Positions 45,003 to 55,219 of a DNA stretch of 64,000 nucleotides are shown piece by piece. The DNA is from Devosia ginsengisoli. GTDB lineage: Bacteria; Pseudomonadota; Alphaproteobacteria; Rhizobiales; Devosiaceae. Where the stretch lies: the NCBI RefSeq assembly GCF_024707105.1, contig NZ_JANQAJ010000011.1:124001-188000 (forward strand). The letters run 5' to 3'. The stretch's first letter is position 1, and every line of letters starts with the position of its first letter. Made by a program: the position numbers and the translations under genes. Below the pieces are notes generated by a model that saw only the letters and a list, made by a program, of their open reading frames with translations, was not told the DNA's origin and did no database searches.

Positions 45003-46790
45003 ATGACCTCACATCGCTACCGCTCGCATACTTGCGGGGCCCTCACCGCCAAGGAAGCCGGCCAGACCGTGCGCCTGAGCGGCTGGGTGCATCGCATCCG
45101 CGACCATGGGGGCCTCTTGTTTATCGACCTGCGCGACCATTACGGGGTGACGCAGGCCGTCATCGACCCTGATTCTCCCGCTTTCGCTGCCGCCGAAAAG
45201 GTGCGCTCGGAATGGGTGATCCGCATCGATGGCGAAGTGAAGCTGCGTGATGCCGCGGCAGTGAACCCGAACCTGCCGACGGGCACGATTGAAGTGTTCA
45301 TCCGCGAGATCGAAGTGCTGTCGGCGGCCAAGGAATTGCCGCTGCCGGTGTTCGGCGATGCGGAATATCCCGAAGACATCCGTCTGCGTTACCGCTTCCT
45401 CGACCTGCGGCGCGAAAAGCTGCATGCCAACCTTGTCAAGCGCACCAAGGTGATCGCAGCAATGCGGGCTGGCATGGCCGAGCAGGGCTTTGCCGAATAT
45501 TCGACGCCGATCCTGACGGCATCGTCGCCGGAAGGGGCGCGCGACTTTCTGGTGCCTTCCCGTATTCATCCCGGCAAGTTCTTTGCGTTGCCGCAGGCGC
45601 CTCAGCAGTACAAGCAGTTGCTGATGGTGGCGGGGTTCGACCGCTATTTCCAGATCGCGCCATGCTTCCGCGACGAGGATCCGCGCGCCGACCGGCTGCC
45701 GGGCGAGTTCTACCAGCTCGACCTGGAGATGAGCTTCGTCACCCAGGAAGACGTGTGGGACACGATGACGCCTGTCATCACCGACATTTTCGAGCAGTTT
45801 GCCGAGGGCAAGCGCGTGACCAAGGACTGGCCGCGCATTCCCTATGATACGGCGATCCGCAAATATGGTTCGGACAAGCCGGACCTGCGCAACCCGATCG
45901 AAATGCAGGCCGTGACCGAGCATTTCGCAGGTTCGGGCTTCAAGGTGTTTGCCGGCCAGATCGAAGTCGATCCCAAGGTGGAAGTCTGGGCGATTCCGGC
46001 CAAGAACAAGGCCGGGGCCGAACCAATCGGCCGGGCGTTCTGCGACCGCATGAATGCCTGGGCGCAGGGCGAGGGCCAGCCGGGGCTGGGCTATATCTTC
46101 TTCAAGGACGGGCAGGGCTCTGGCCCCATTGCCAAGAATATCGGCGAGGAACGCACGGCCGCGCTCAAGGCGCAGTTGGGGCTGGAGGACGGCGACGCCG
46201 TATTCTTCGTCTGCGGGCGGCCGGAGAAGTTCTATCGCTTTGCCGGCGATGCCCGCACCAAGGCGGGTACGGATCTGGGTGTGGTCGATACCGAGCAGTT
46301 TGCGCTGTGCTGGATCGTCGACTTCCCGTTCTATGAATGGAGCGAGGAAGAAAAGCGCCTGGATTTCGCGCATAACCCCTTCTCGATGCCGCAGGGCGGG
46401 ATCGAGGCGCTCAACAGTCAGGACCCGCTGACCATCAAGGCGTATCAGTATGACGCCGTGTGCAATGGCTACGAAATCGCCTCCGGGTCGATCCGTAACC
46501 AGTTGCCCGAGACCATGGTCAAGGCGTTCGAGCTGACCGGCAAGAGCCGCGACGAGGTCGAGGAACAGTTCGGCGGTCTCTACCGCGCCTTCCAGTATGG
46601 CGCTCCGCCGCATGGCGGCGCGGCCTTCGGCGTGGACCGCATCGTCATGCTGCTGTGCGGCGTGCAGAATTTGCGCGAAATCACGGCTTTCCCGATGAAC
46701 CAGCAGGCCGAAGACCTGCTGATGGGCGCGCCGAGCCAGGCTTCGGCCAAGCAGTTGCGCGAGCTGAGCATCAGGCTCAACGTGCAGTAG
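45003..46790 (+). CDS. aspS: Aspartate--tRNA ligase, probably non-discriminating (Asp/Asn)
   Basis: A 595-residue bacterial AspRS. The OB-fold anticodon domain starts [20 protein letters not shown]; class II motif 2 is [20 protein letters not shown] and motif 3 [12 protein letters not shown]. The bacterial GAD insertion is present. In the anticodon domain the residue in RDHGG is His; discriminating E. coli AspRS has Leu there, whereas the non-discriminating Pseudomonas enzyme has His, so this enzyme probably also charges tRNA(Asn), in agreement with GatCAB in the same window. The ATG at 45003 matches the family start; the frame is open upstream to 44844. Confidence 0.95.
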   Translation: MTSHRYRSHTCGALTAKEAGQTVRLSGWVHRIRDHGGLLFIDLRDHYGVTQAVIDPDSPAFAAAEKVRSEWVIRIDGEVKLRDAAAVNPNLPTGTIEVFIREIEVLSAAKELPLPVFGDAEYPEDIRLRYRFLDLRREKLHANLVKRTKVIAAMRAGMAEQGFAEYSTPILTASSPEGARDFLVPSRIHPGKFFALPQAPQQYKQLLMVAGFDRYFQIAPCFRDEDPRADRLPGEFYQLDLEMSFVTQEDVWDTMTPVITDIFEQFAEGKRVTKDWPRIPYDTAIRKYGSDKPDLRNPIEMQAVTEHFAGSGFKVFAGQIEVDPKVEVWAIPAKNKAGAEPIGRAFCDRMNAWAQGEGQPGLGYIFFKDGQGSGPIAKNIGEERTAALKAQLGLEDGDAVFFVCGRPEKFYRFAGDARTKAGTDLGVVDTEQFALCWIVDFPFYEWSEEEKRLDFAHNPFSMPQGGIEALNSQDPLTIKAYQYDAVCNGYEIASGSIRNQLPETMVKAFELTGKSRDEVEEQFGGLYRAFQYGAPPHGGAAFGVDRIVMLLCGVQNLREITAFPMNQQAEDLLMGAPSQASAKQLRELSIRLNVQ

Positions 46791-46810
46791 GGTGATAGCT
46801 CCACTCGCTC

Positions 46811-46843
46811 GACCTCGTGGTTCGACAGGCTCACCATGAGGTC
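46811..46843. repeat. TTCGAC hairpin repeat
   Basis: Arms GACCTCGTGGT/ACCATGAGGTC around TCGACAGGCTC; near-perfect copy located 21 bases after aspS and before a terminator. Confidence 0.85.
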
Positions 46844-46855
46844 TTTGAAAGCTCC

Positions 46856-46889
46856 ATAGGCGGTCCCATCAGGGGCCGCCTATTTCTTT
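46856..46889 (+). terminator. Probable aspS terminator, shared with convergent DUF3601 gene
   Basis: ATAGGCGG (46856-46863) pairs with CCGCCTAT (46876-46883), followed by TTCTTT. The 3' arm covers the stop codon of the convergent gene. T run is modest, so activity is probable rather than certain. Confidence 0.6.
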
Positions 46890-47152
46890 GGCTGCAGGTA
46901 GGCGCCGAGATTGTCGATGATCGGGCCTTGCTCCTCGTCGCGCCATTGCATCCGGACCTGCCGGCGCTGGCCGTTTATCATGGCAAAGAGCGAGAGGCCG
47001 TCGTCATAGGGCAGGAAGCTGGAGCCGATGAAGGTCCAGTTTTCACCCACCGGATGCTCGGTGCCGTCGAAATCGCGGAAAGCCTGAACCACCACATAGT
47101 CGTGTTCGGGCGAGAGATGGGCGAAGGGTGTCGTCGGCCAAGCCTGGTTCAT
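46880..47152 (-). CDS. DUF3601-like protein
   Basis: A 90-residue protein with DYVVVQAFRDFDGTEHPVGENW, then FIGSSFLPYDDGLSLFAM and a C-terminal WRDEEQGPIIDNLGAYL. These stretches match my memory of DUF3601, a family of unknown function. It appears cytoplasmic. It is convergent with aspS and divergent from the EAL gene. Confidence 0.65.
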   Translation of the reverse strand: MNQAWPTTPFAHLSPEHDYVVVQAFRDFDGTEHPVGENWTFIGSSFLPYDDGLSLFAMINGQRRQVRMQWRDEEQGPIIDNLGAYLQPKK

Positions 47153-47254
47153 CGCGCGCTCCCATGGTTTGCGATCGGTTAATCAGCGTTAATGATCCGT
47201 TAAAGGCTGGTTGGTACCGATTGGCAGTCGACTGGTGTTTTCGGATTCAGAATC

Positions 47255-48856
47255 TTGAAGTCCAGATACTCTCATATCCTGACGCTGATCGGAGCGCTGC
47301 TGGCGTTCGTTCCCATCGTGGCGGTGGATTACCTGCTGGACAGCTATGTCCGCGTACGAGAGAAAGCCCAAACAAAGCAGTACGTTAGTGGCGTTACTTC
47401 ACAAATTGAAATTGGTGTGAACGACACTATTGCCGCGCTGCGGCGCATTCTGGCGGAGAGCCCTTCGCTGTGTACGCCGACCTTCGTGGCCAATGTGCAG
47501 CGCGAAATCGAATCCAGTCTCAATTTGAAGCAGGTGCTGGTCGAGAATTTGGACGGCGTGCAGTATTGCGACGCCTTCGGCCGCAATGTCGCCTATTCGC
47601 CATTGTCGGAAAGCCTGCCGGTGCCGGGACGGACAGAGTCCATTACGCTGGTGCAGCTTGGAGGGCTGGATATGCCGGCGCTCAAGATCACCCAGACCTT
47701 TGGCCAGACGCGGCGGGTATCGGCCTTCGTGCCGCTGATGGGGCAGACCTCGGACGGGCTGGCGCAGGGACTGGCCAGCGCCGCGATGATGCGGGTGCTG
47801 CTGACCAACGGCACGCCGGTGCTGACCGTGGGCGATTCCAGCGCCTTTGATCGCAGGTCTTCGAGCGCCGAATTCATCTATGCGCAGGGCTTTGCCGGCG
47901 AATTGCCGCTCAAGGTGGAATATGCCGTGCCCTTCGTGATGGCGCGGGCGAGCTATGCCGATCTCGACATGGTGTTCACGGTGATTGCCTGCATGATGAG
48001 CGCCGTAGTGCTGCTGCTGTCGCTGGGCTATGTGCGGCGCTCGCGCGTGCCGGCTTTCGACCTGGAGCGGGCCATCGCACGCGGCGAGATCAAGCCCTAT
48101 TACCAACCGGTCATCAATCTGCGCACCGGCGAGCTGATGGGCTGCGAAGTACTGTGTCGCTGGGAGAAGAAGAACGGGCAGGTGGTGCCGCCGGGCGCGT
48201 TTATCGACTATGCCGAGGTGACGGGGCTGGCCATTCCTATGACGCTGTCGCTGATGCAGCAGGTCAAGTTCGACCTGAGCGACCTGAGCCAGATGATGCC
48301 GGAGCTGAAAATCTCCATCAACCTGTTCGAGGGCCATTTCCGCGACGACAGCATTGTCGAGGATGTGCAGGCCATTTTCGGCAATTCGCCGATCGACTTC
48401 CGGCAACTGGTGTTCGAAATCACCGAGCGGCATCCGCTGGGCAATTCGGCGGTGGCCAACAGTGTCATTGCGGGCCTGCATGCCTTGGGTTCGCGCCTGG
48501 CAATGGACGATGCCGGCACGGGCCATTCGAACCTGGCCTATCTGGGCACGCTCGGCGTCGATGTGATCAAGATCGACCGCATCTTCGTCGACATGGTCAA
48601 GCCCGGCACGACGCAGGTTCCGGTGCTCGATGGGTTGATCGCCCTGGCCAAGGATCTCGACTGCGAAATTGTGGCCGAAGGGGTCGAGACCGAGGAGCAG
48701 GCGCTCTATCTGCGGGCGCGGGGCGTGGTGCAGGCGCAGGGCTATATCTTTGCCCCGGCACTCAAGATCGGCGCCTTCCGCGAGCTGGCGACGGCCCTCC
48801 ATGCCACGGCGACGCCGCGCAGCCGCATCGAGAGTATCGTTGCCAGTGCGGCCTGA
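47255..48856 (+). CDS. Membrane-anchored EAL-domain c-di-GMP phosphodiesterase with periplasmic sensor (CSS-motif-like)
   Basis: 533 residues from a TTG at 47255. A first helix (HILTLIGALLAFVPIVAVDYL) and a second near 240-262 enclose a periplasmic domain of about 200 residues with two cysteines (SLCTP and QYCDAFG), like CSS-motif sensors. The EAL domain (270-520) has the signature as EVL in GCEVLCRW, catalytic Asn in SINLFEG, Glu in FEITERH, Asp pair in MDDAGTGHS, Lys in VIKIDR and EGVET, so it should be active. A redox-sensed c-di-GMP hydrolase is likely; PleD in the same window makes c-di-GMP. Confidence 0.9.
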   Translation: MKSRYSHILTLIGALLAFVPIVAVDYLLDSYVRVREKAQTKQYVSGVTSQIEIGVNDTIAALRRILAESPSLCTPTFVANVQREIESSLNLKQVLVENLDGVQYCDAFGRNVAYSPLSESLPVPGRTESITLVQLGGLDMPALKITQTFGQTRRVSAFVPLMGQTSDGLAQGLASAAMMRVLLTNGTPVLTVGDSSAFDRRSSSAEFIYAQGFAGELPLKVEYAVPFVMARASYADLDMVFTVIACMMSAVVLLLSLGYVRRSRVPAFDLERAIARGEIKPYYQPVINLRTGELMGCEVLCRWEKKNGQVVPPGAFIDYAEVTGLAIPMTLSLMQQVKFDLSDLSQMMPELKISINLFEGHFRDDSIVEDVQAIFGNSPIDFRQLVFEITERHPLGNSAVANSVIAGLHALGSRLAMDDAGTGHSNLAYLGTLGVDVIKIDRIFVDMVKPGTTQVPVLDGLIALAKDLDCEIVAEGVETEEQALYLRARGVVQAQGYIFAPALKIGAFRELATALHATATPRSRIESIVASAA

Positions 48857-48981
48857 CGCAAATTTTGGCTTTCGTTGCGGCCCTGCGCGGACTTAGTCCC
48901 TTTTCATCGCCGACGATTGGTGGCACCAAGCAGTCCCATACTATGCCCGCCATCACGCAAGGCGGGCGAGGAGGACTACGC

Positions 48982-51267
48982 GTGACGACCGACCCCAACG
49001 ACCAGCGGAACGCCCTGCGCGAAGCCGCGCTCCACTTCCACGAATTTCCCAAGCCCGGCAAACTCGAAATCCAGCCGACCAAGCCGCTGGGCAACCAGCG
49101 CGACCTGGCGCTGGCCTATTCGCCCGGTGTCGCGGCGCCCTGCGAGGAAATTGCCGCGCAGCCCGAGACGGTGGCGAAATATACCTCGCGGCAGAACCTC
49201 GTGGCCGTCATTTCCAACGGCACGGCCGTGCTGGGCCTGGGCAATATCGGGGCGCTGGCCAGCAAGCCTGTCATGGAAGGCAAGGCGGTCCTGTTCAAGA
49301 AATTCGCCGGGATCGATGTGTTCGATCTCGAGATCGACGAGCTCGATCCGCAGAAGTTCATCGATGCAGTGGCGCCGCTATGGCCGACCTTTGGCGGCAT
49401 CAACCTGGAAGATATCCGCGCGCCGGACTGTTTCGAGATCGAGGAGGCGCTGCGCGAGCGCATGCCGATCCCGGTGTTCCACGACGACCAGCATGGCACG
49501 GCCATCATCGTCGGCGCGGCGGTGCTCAACGGGCTGGAGCTGAAGGGCAAGAAAATCGAGGACGTCAAGATCTGCGCTTCGGGGGCAGGGGCGGCGGCCA
49601 TTGCCTGCCTCAACGTGCTGGTGGCGCTGGGCGCGAAATACGAGAATATCTGGGTCGCCGACAAGGATGGCCTGGTCACCCACAAGCGCAACGACGTCAA
49701 TGACAAGTGGCGCGGGCAGTTCCGCCGCACCAGCGAAGCGACGACACTGGCCGAGGTGATCGAGGGTGCCGACGTGTTCCTCGGGCTTTCGGCGGCGGGT
49801 GCGCTCAGGCCGGACATGCTGGTGAAGATGGCGCCCAAGCCGCTGATCCTGGCGTTGGCCAATCCAAACCCCGAAATCACCCCGGAACTGGCCAAGGAGA
49901 CCAGGGCAGACGCCATGGTCTGCACCGGGCGCTCGGACTATCCCAACCAGGTCAACAATGTCCTGTGCTTCCCGTTCATCTTCCGCGGGGCGCTCGATGT
50001 CGGTGCGACCGTTATCAACGAGGAAATGAAGCTCGCGGCAGTGCGGGCTATTGCCAAGCTGGCGCATGAGCCGGCGCTGGAAGTGTCGTCGTCGGGCGCG
50101 CCGGCCGTGTTCGGGCCGGACCACATCATTCCCAATCCGTTCGACCAGCGGCTGATGCTGCGCATTGCGCCGGCCGTGGCGCGGGCGGCCATGGATTCGG
50201 GCGTTGCCAAGAACCCGATCACCGACTGGGACGCCTATATGGACAGTCTCAACCGCTTCGTGTTCCGCTCGGGGCTGGTGATGAAGCCGATCTTCGACCG
50301 GGCGCAGGGACTGCAGAAGCGCATTGCCTTTGCCGATGGCGAGGATGAGCGCGTGCTACGGGCCACGCAGGTGCTGCTCGAAGAGAGCGTTGCGCGCCCC
50401 ATCCTGATCGGCCGGCCGGCCGTCATCGAATCGCGCATCGAGCGTTTCGGGCTCAATTTGCGGCCGGGCGTGGATTTCGAGGTCATCAACCCCGAGGACG
50501 ATCCGCGCTATCGCGACTATGTGAGCCTGTTCCATTCACTGGTCGGCCGTGACGGCGTAACGCCGGATACGGCACGGCAGGTGGTGCGCACCAATACGAC
50601 CGTCATCGGCGCCCTGGCGGTGAAGCGGGGCGAGGCCGATGCGCTGATCTGCGGGTTGCAGGGGCGTTTCATCAAGCATGTCCGCGACATCCGCTCGATC
50701 ATCGGCTTGCAGGACGGGGTGGCCGATGTTTCGGCCCTCTCCATGCTGATCATGCCGCGCGGCGCGTTCTTCCTGGCCGATACCTATATGAACCAGGACC
50801 CGACGGCGGACGAGATCGTCGGTATTGCGCTGCAGGCGCGCAACCACCTCAAACGCTTCAATATCGAAGCCAAGGTGGCGCTACTGAGCTATTCCAATTT
50901 CGGCTCACGCGAAGGGGACAGCGCGTTCAAGATGCGCGCCGCCTATGACAAGCTCAAACTCGTGGCGCCGGACCTGATCGTGGAAGGGGAAATGCAGGGC
51001 GACCTGGCGCTGAACCAGGGGCTGCGCGAACGCTATATTCCCGACAGCCTGCTGGGCGGGGAAGCGAACCTGCTGATCTTCCCCAATCTCGACGCGGCGA
51101 ACCTCTCCATGACGCTGCTCAAGGAGATGAACAATGCGCTGTCGGTCGGCCCGATCCTGATGGGACCGAAATCGCCGGCGCATATCCTGGCGCCATCGAC
51201 CACCAGCCGCGGTATCGTCAACATGGCGGCCATCGCGGCGACCGAAGCCATCGGAGCGGAAGGATGA
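48982..51267 (+). CDS. maeB: NADP-dependent malic enzyme with phosphotransacetylase-like domain
   Basis: A 761-residue fusion-type malic enzyme. The malic domain includes [25 protein letters not shown] and [12 protein letters not shown]; the NAD(P) fold has [13 protein letters not shown]; the C-terminal about 320 residues are PTA-like (for example [15 protein letters not shown]). It decarboxylates malate to pyruvate. GTG 48982 with GAGGAGG 7 bases upstream is the chosen start; ATG 48943 is an in-frame alternative. The next ORF overlaps by 4 bases. It could supply pyruvate to the PDH complex encoded nearby. Confidence 0.95.
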   Translation: MTTDPNDQRNALREAALHFHEFPKPGKLEIQPTKPLGNQRDLALAYSPGVAAPCEEIAAQPETVAKYTSRQNLVAVISNGTAVLGLGNIGALASKPVMEGKAVLFKKFAGIDVFDLEIDELDPQKFIDAVAPLWPTFGGINLEDIRAPDCFEIEEALRERMPIPVFHDDQHGTAIIVGAAVLNGLELKGKKIEDVKICASGAGAAAIACLNVLVALGAKYENIWVADKDGLVTHKRNDVNDKWRGQFRRTSEATTLAEVIEGADVFLGLSAAGALRPDMLVKMAPKPLILALANPNPEITPELAKETRADAMVCTGRSDYPNQVNNVLCFPFIFRGALDVGATVINEEMKLAAVRAIAKLAHEPALEVSSSGAPAVFGPDHIIPNPFDQRLMLRIAPAVARAAMDSGVAKNPITDWDAYMDSLNRFVFRSGLVMKPIFDRAQGLQKRIAFADGEDERVLRATQVLLEESVARPILIGRPAVIESRIERFGLNLRPGVDFEVINPEDDPRYRDYVSLFHSLVGRDGVTPDTARQVVRTNTTVIGALAVKRGEADALICGLQGRFIKHVRDIRSIIGLQDGVADVSALSMLIMPRGAFFLADTYMNQDPTADEIVGIALQARNHLKRFNIEAKVALLSYSNFGSREGDSAFKMRAAYDKLKLVAPDLIVEGEMQGDLALNQGLRERYIPDSLLGGEANLLIFPNLDAANLSMTLLKEMNNALSVGPILMGPKSPAHILAPSTTSRGIVNMAAIAATEAIGAEG

Positions 51268-51554
51268 TCCGCCATACCGTGGTGTTTTCGCTGAGGCATG
51301 CAGCAGGCTCGGTGGAGGAGGGGGCGTTCCTGCGCGATGCCCTCGTGCTGGCCGCCATTCCGGGTGTCGAGAAGTTCGAACAGTTGCGGCAGGTCAGTCC
51401 CAAGAACGACTATGCGTTCGGCTTCTCCATGGAATTTGCCGACCAGGCGGCCTATGCGGGATATAACGACCATCCGGACCATGTGGCTTTCGTAAGGGAC
51501 CGCTGGGTGCCGGAGGTGGAGCGGTTTCTGGAGATCGATTACGTGCCGGTGTGA
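51264..51554 (+). CDS. Dabb family (stress-responsive A/B barrel) protein
   Basis: A 96-residue alpha/beta barrel protein: [12 protein letters not shown] at the start, then IPGVEKFEQLRQVSPKNDY and the typical DQAAYAGYNDHPDHVAFV with the HPxHxxF-like end. The family is diverse and mostly of unknown role. The ATG overlaps the maeB stop (ATGA). Confidence 0.88.
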   Translation: MIRHTVVFSLRHAAGSVEEGAFLRDALVLAAIPGVEKFEQLRQVSPKNDYAFGFSMEFADQAAYAGYNDHPDHVAFVRDRWVPEVERFLEIDYVPV

Positions 51555-51629
51555 CGGCATGGCCGGATATGGCAACCCCCCGTTAAACCCTTGTCAGGCA
51601 TAATGACCGGGTTCAATTCCGGTTAGCCC

Positions 51630-52028
51630 ATGCCCACCCGTCTCAAACATCCTGCACTCTGGCGCCCGTTGGCACTGACCGTGGCGTTGCTCGGATTTCA
51701 GGGCTATCTCGGTTTTTCGGCCATTGGCGGGCAGTTCGGCATCGACAACCGGGCGCAAATCCTGCTCGATATCGACCAGCTCAAGGCGAAATCGGCGGCC
51801 TTGCAGGCCGAGATCGATGCTTACAGGCACCGGGCAACGCTGATGGATACGCGCCGGCTCGACCCCGATATCATCACTGAGCGGGCCCGTACCCTGCTGA
51901 ATATGGCCAATGCAGACGATATTCTCGTCATGGTCGATCCGGTTTCGGGTGAACCACTTTCCGGTAAATTCGAAGAATTAGCCACAGATGAGTTAATGCG
52001 ACTTATCGAAGCGGATTCAACGCTTTAG
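51630..52028 (+). CDS. Septum formation initiator family protein (FtsB/DivIC-like)
   Basis: 132 residues. One helix near residues 14-33 (RPLALTVALLGFQGYLGFSA) is followed by a coiled coil (LLDIDQLKAKSAALQAEID) and the motif DPDIITERARTLLNMAN found in alphaproteobacterial FtsB-type proteins upstream of pdhA. It is expected to be a bitopic divisome protein binding FtsL and FtsQ. The position between eno or maeB genes and pdhA is conserved in the order. An 80-bp gap precedes it. Confidence 0.85.
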   Translation: MPTRLKHPALWRPLALTVALLGFQGYLGFSAIGGQFGIDNRAQILLDIDQLKAKSAALQAEIDAYRHRATLMDTRRLDPDIITERARTLLNMANADDILVMVDPVSGEPLSGKFEELATDELMRLIEADSTL

Positions 52029-52144
52029 CTGCAATCCGCGGCCATTGCTGAGCATTGCTTTCTGCGCATTGCTTGCACTATGATGCGCAAGTGTGGCCAG
52101 ATCGGGCCAGGCGGCAAATCCATTTCGATGCGGAGCGTTCCCTC

Positions 52145-53164
52145 ATGGCGCGTAAGCCTGTGGCCAGCAAGGCCAAGACGCAATCCAACGTACCTGAATT
52201 CACTGGGGAACAGGACCTCGAAGCCTATCGCGAAATGCTGCTGATCCGGCGTTTCGAGGAAAAGGCCGGCCAGATGTATGGCATGGGGCTGATCGGCGGT
52301 TTCTGCCACCTCTATATTGGCCAGGAAGCGGTGGTGACCGGCGTCACCATGGCTTCGGAAAAGGGCAAGGACGCCCAGATCACCGGCTATCGCGACCACG
52401 GGCACATGCTGGTCATGGGGCTCGACCCCAAGGGCGTGATGGCCGAACTGACCGGGCGCCAGGGCGGCCTTTCCAAAGGCAAGGGCGGCTCGATGCACAT
52501 GTTCAGCAACGAGCACAAATTCTATGGCGGCAACGGCATTGTCGGGGCGCAGGTTTCGCTGGGGGCAGGGCTGGCCTTTGCCGCGAAATATCGGGGTGAC
52601 GGGTCGGTGAGCATCGCCTATTTCGGCGACGGCGCGGCCAATCAGGGCCAGGTCTATGAGAGCTTCAACATGGCCAAGCTGTGGAAGCTGCCTGTCGTCT
52701 TCATCATCGAGAATAACAAATACGCCATGGGCACCTCGATCGAGCGGGCCGCGGCGACCACCGATTTCTCCCAGCGCGGTCTCAGCTTCGATATTCCGGG
52801 CGAGCAGGTCGACGGCATGGATGTGCGCATGGTCTATGACGCGGCCCGTCGCGCCATCGAGCATGCCCGTTCGGGCAAGGGCCCGTTCATCCTCGAAATG
52901 CTGACCTATCGCTATCGGGGCCACTCGATGTCCGACCCGGCGAAATATCGCACCAAGGATGAAGTGACCAAGTACCGGCAGGAACGCGACCCGATCGAGC
53001 AGGTCAAGGCGCGGCTGATCGAGGGTGGTTTCCAGACCGAGGACGAACTCAAGAAGATCGAGAACGATATTCGCGCCATCGTCACCGAAGCGGCCGATTT
53101 CGCCACCAACGATCCGGAGCCGGATGCGTCCGAACTCTGGACCGACATCACTATCAGCGCCTGA
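52145..53164 (+). CDS. pdhA: Pyruvate dehydrogenase E1 component, alpha subunit
   Basis: A 339-residue E1-alpha. The thiamine-diphosphate motif runs from GDGAANQGQVYESFNMA to FIIENN (about 170-200), and the phosphorylation-loop-like region is YRYRGHSMSDPAKYR. Residues 1-20 are a basic linker typical of the group. With PdhB it decarboxylates pyruvate. ATG 52145 fits family length; the frame is open upstream to 52055. It begins the PDH cluster that continues to lpd. Confidence 0.96.
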   Translation: MARKPVASKAKTQSNVPEFTGEQDLEAYREMLLIRRFEEKAGQMYGMGLIGGFCHLYIGQEAVVTGVTMASEKGKDAQITGYRDHGHMLVMGLDPKGVMAELTGRQGGLSKGKGGSMHMFSNEHKFYGGNGIVGAQVSLGAGLAFAAKYRGDGSVSIAYFGDGAANQGQVYESFNMAKLWKLPVVFIIENNKYAMGTSIERAAATTDFSQRGLSFDIPGEQVDGMDVRMVYDAARRAIEHARSGKGPFILEMLTYRYRGHSMSDPAKYRTKDEVTKYRQERDPIEQVKARLIEGGFQTEDELKKIENDIRAIVTEAADFATNDPEPDASELWTDITISA

Positions 53165-53172
53165 GGCGAGCC

Positions 53173-53574
53173 ATGAGCGCTCTGCTCGGCGTCATCGTGC
53201 TTTTTGCAGTGCTCACGCTGGTCGTGGCGGTCATCCAGGCTGTCGCCATCGTGCGGGCGGCGCCGGCCAGCGAGAAGCTGGCAGGGTTCATGCCGCTGGG
53301 CTGGTGGAAATTTTCCCAACTCGAAGCAAAGGCGGGACCGGCGGCGGCGCAGCCTCTGATTATCTACAAGCGGGCGGTGATCGCTTTCATCGTCTTCCTG
53401 CTGCTCGGCCTGATCCTGAGCGGCTGGGTTAACAGCCAGACGCCGGCCGTGGCCACTGCATCGGCCGAACCGCGGCTGATCAACGATCCGCGCGTCATAC
53501 CCGCGCAATTCGCCCGTAATACCGATACAAGCCGTGTGGCCACCATGCCCGGCGCCCTTATCCTGGAGAGCTGA
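53173..53574 (+). CDS. Hypothetical two-helix membrane protein in the PDH operon
   Basis: 133 residues. Helices at about 3-27 ([20 protein letters not shown]) and 68-88 ([19 protein letters not shown]) surround a loop with [13 protein letters not shown]; the C-terminal 45 residues are soluble. It begins 9 bases after the pdhA stop and ends 2 bases before the pdhB start, so it is part of the operon. No family known to me. A role linked to PDH is not implied by sequence. Confidence 0.7.
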   Translation: MSALLGVIVLFAVLTLVVAVIQAVAIVRAAPASEKLAGFMPLGWWKFSQLEAKAGPAAAQPLIIYKRAVIAFIVFLLLGLILSGWVNSQTPAVATASAEPRLINDPRVIPAQFARNTDTSRVATMPGALILES

Positions 53575-53575
53575 T

Positions 53576-54964
53576 ATGCCCCAAATCCTGATGCCCGCGC
53601 TGTCGCCCACCATGGAAGAGGGCAAGCTGTCCAAGTGGCTGGTGAAAGTCGGCGACACCGTCAAATCCGGCGATGTGCTGGCCGAAATCGAAACCGACAA
53701 GGCGACGATGGAAGTCGAGTCGGTGGATGAGGGCGTGGTCAAGGAATTGCTGGTCGAGGAAGGCACGGAAGGCGTGAAGGTCAATACGCCCATCGCGCTG
53801 GTGCTGGCTGAGGGTGAAACCGCCGAGGCCGCACCGGCCGCCAAGACGGTGCCGGAACCGGCCGAAGCGCCCGTCGTCCCGGCTGAAAAGGCCGCGGAAG
53901 CCGCGCCGTCCGCTGCTGCCGTACCGGCCGCACCGAAATTCGAGGCCCAAAGCGACCCGGACCTGCCGGAAGGCGTCGAAATGGTCGAAATGACCGTGCG
54001 TCAGGCGCTGAACGAGGCCATGGCCGAGGAGTTGCGCCGCGACAAGGATGTGTTCGTGATGGGCGAGGAGGTGGCCGAGTATCAGGGCGCCTACAAGATT
54101 ACCCAGAACCTGCTGCAGGAATTCGGTCCCGAGCGCATCATCGACACGCCGATCACCGAGCATGGTTTTGCCGGGCTGGCTGTTGGCGCTGCTTTTGCGG
54201 GGCTCAAGCCGATCGTGGAATTCATGACCTGGAACTTCGCCATGCAGGCCATCGACCAGATCATCAACTCGGCGGCCAAGCAGCTCTATATGTCAGGCGG
54301 GCAGGTGAAGGCGCCGATGGTGTTCCGTGGCCCCAATGGTCCCGCCGCGCGGGTGGGCGCCCAGCACAGCCAGGATTATTCGGCCTGGTACAGCCATGTG
54401 CCAGGCCTGACGGTGATTGCGCCCTATAGCGCCGCCGACGCCAAGGGGCTGCTGAAGGCGGCCATCCGTTCGCCTAACCCGGTGGTCTTCCTCGAAAACG
54501 AAATTCTCTATGGCTCGACAGGACTGGTGCCCAAGGTCGATGACTTCCTGCTGCCGATCGGCAAGGCGCGTATTGCCCGCAAGGGTGCCGACGTGACCGT
54601 GGTCTCGTTCTCGATGGGGATGCGTTATGCGACGCAGGCTACCGAGAAGCTGGTGGCGGCCGGGGTCGATGTGGAGCTGATCGACCTGCGCACTTTGCGG
54701 CCGCTGGACAGCGATACCGTCGTCGAATCGGTCAAGAAGACCGGGCGGCTGGTGACGGTGGAAGAGGGCTGGCCGCAGGGCGGCATCGGCTCTGAACTGT
54801 CGGCGCGGGTGATGGAGCAGGCGTTCGACTATCTCGATGCCCCTGTCATGCGCGTTACCGGCAAGGACGTGCCGATGCCCTACGCCGCCAACCTCGAAAA
54901 GCTGGCGCTGCCGAACGTCGATGAAGTGATCGCGGCGGTCAATGCCGTGACGTATCGGAGCTGA
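53576..54964 (+). CDS. pdhB: Pyruvate dehydrogenase E1 beta subunit with N-terminal lipoyl domain
   Basis: A 462-residue fusion. Residues 1-80 are a lipoyl domain ([20 protein letters not shown], with the lipoyl-lysine in [12 protein letters not shown] near residue 42). An Ala/Pro/Glu-rich linker (about 85-135) leads to the transketolase domains ([20 protein letters not shown], then [16 protein letters not shown]). Lipoyl-bearing E1-beta is characteristic of rhizobia and relatives. It pairs with PdhA. Confidence 0.96.
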   Translation: MPQILMPALSPTMEEGKLSKWLVKVGDTVKSGDVLAEIETDKATMEVESVDEGVVKELLVEEGTEGVKVNTPIALVLAEGETAEAAPAAKTVPEPAEAPVVPAEKAAEAAPSAAAVPAAPKFEAQSDPDLPEGVEMVEMTVRQALNEAMAEELRRDKDVFVMGEEVAEYQGAYKITQNLLQEFGPERIIDTPITEHGFAGLAVGAAFAGLKPIVEFMTWNFAMQAIDQIINSAAKQLYMSGGQVKAPMVFRGPNGPAARVGAQHSQDYSAWYSHVPGLTVIAPYSAADAKGLLKAAIRSPNPVVFLENEILYGSTGLVPKVDDFLLPIGKARIARKGADVTVVSFSMGMRYATQATEKLVAAGVDVELIDLRTLRPLDSDTVVESVKKTGRLVTVEEGWPQGGIGSELSARVMEQAFDYLDAPVMRVTGKDVPMPYAANLEKLALPNVDEVIAAVNAVTYRS

Positions 54965-54968
54965 GGCA

Positions 54969-55205
54969 ATGGTGATCGTTGACGAGGCTTTCAACTTTCG
55001 ATTTGAGCATGTGGGGCTGGACAAGACGGTAGTGGTAATTGTGCCGCCTTCGTATGTTGAGGACGTCTTGGGCTGCACCGGCAGCCAAGAAGAGCAGCGC
55101 GTTTGCGTCGAGAATAGTACGGATCAATTAGTCGCTGCAGCCTTGAGCAAATCTGAGGCTTGGGTTCAAGACAACGGGCGGTTCTATTGCCGCTTGCATA
55201 GCTAA
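54969..55205 (+). CDS. Hypothetical 78-residue protein inserted between pdhB and pdhC
   Basis: Begins 5 bases after pdhB and ends 15 before pdhC. It starts [18 protein letters not shown]; three cysteines are at CTG, VCVE and FYCRL. Base composition is about 50% GC, well below neighbours, and codons such as TTA, AGT and AAT are used that the flanking genes avoid. This suggests recent acquisition or weak selection. No family recognised. Being in the middle of a highly expressed operon without a terminator, it is probably transcribed. Confidence 0.6.
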   Translation: MVIVDEAFNFRFEHVGLDKTVVVIVPPSYVEDVLGCTGSQEEQRVCVENSTDQLVAAALSKSEAWVQDNGRFYCRLHS

Positions 55206-55219
55206 GCGGAGAGAAGCGG

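Noticed and set aside
45009..46613. 534-codon open frame antisense to aspS
   Set aside because: Shadow of aspS, which has all class II motifs in the other strand.
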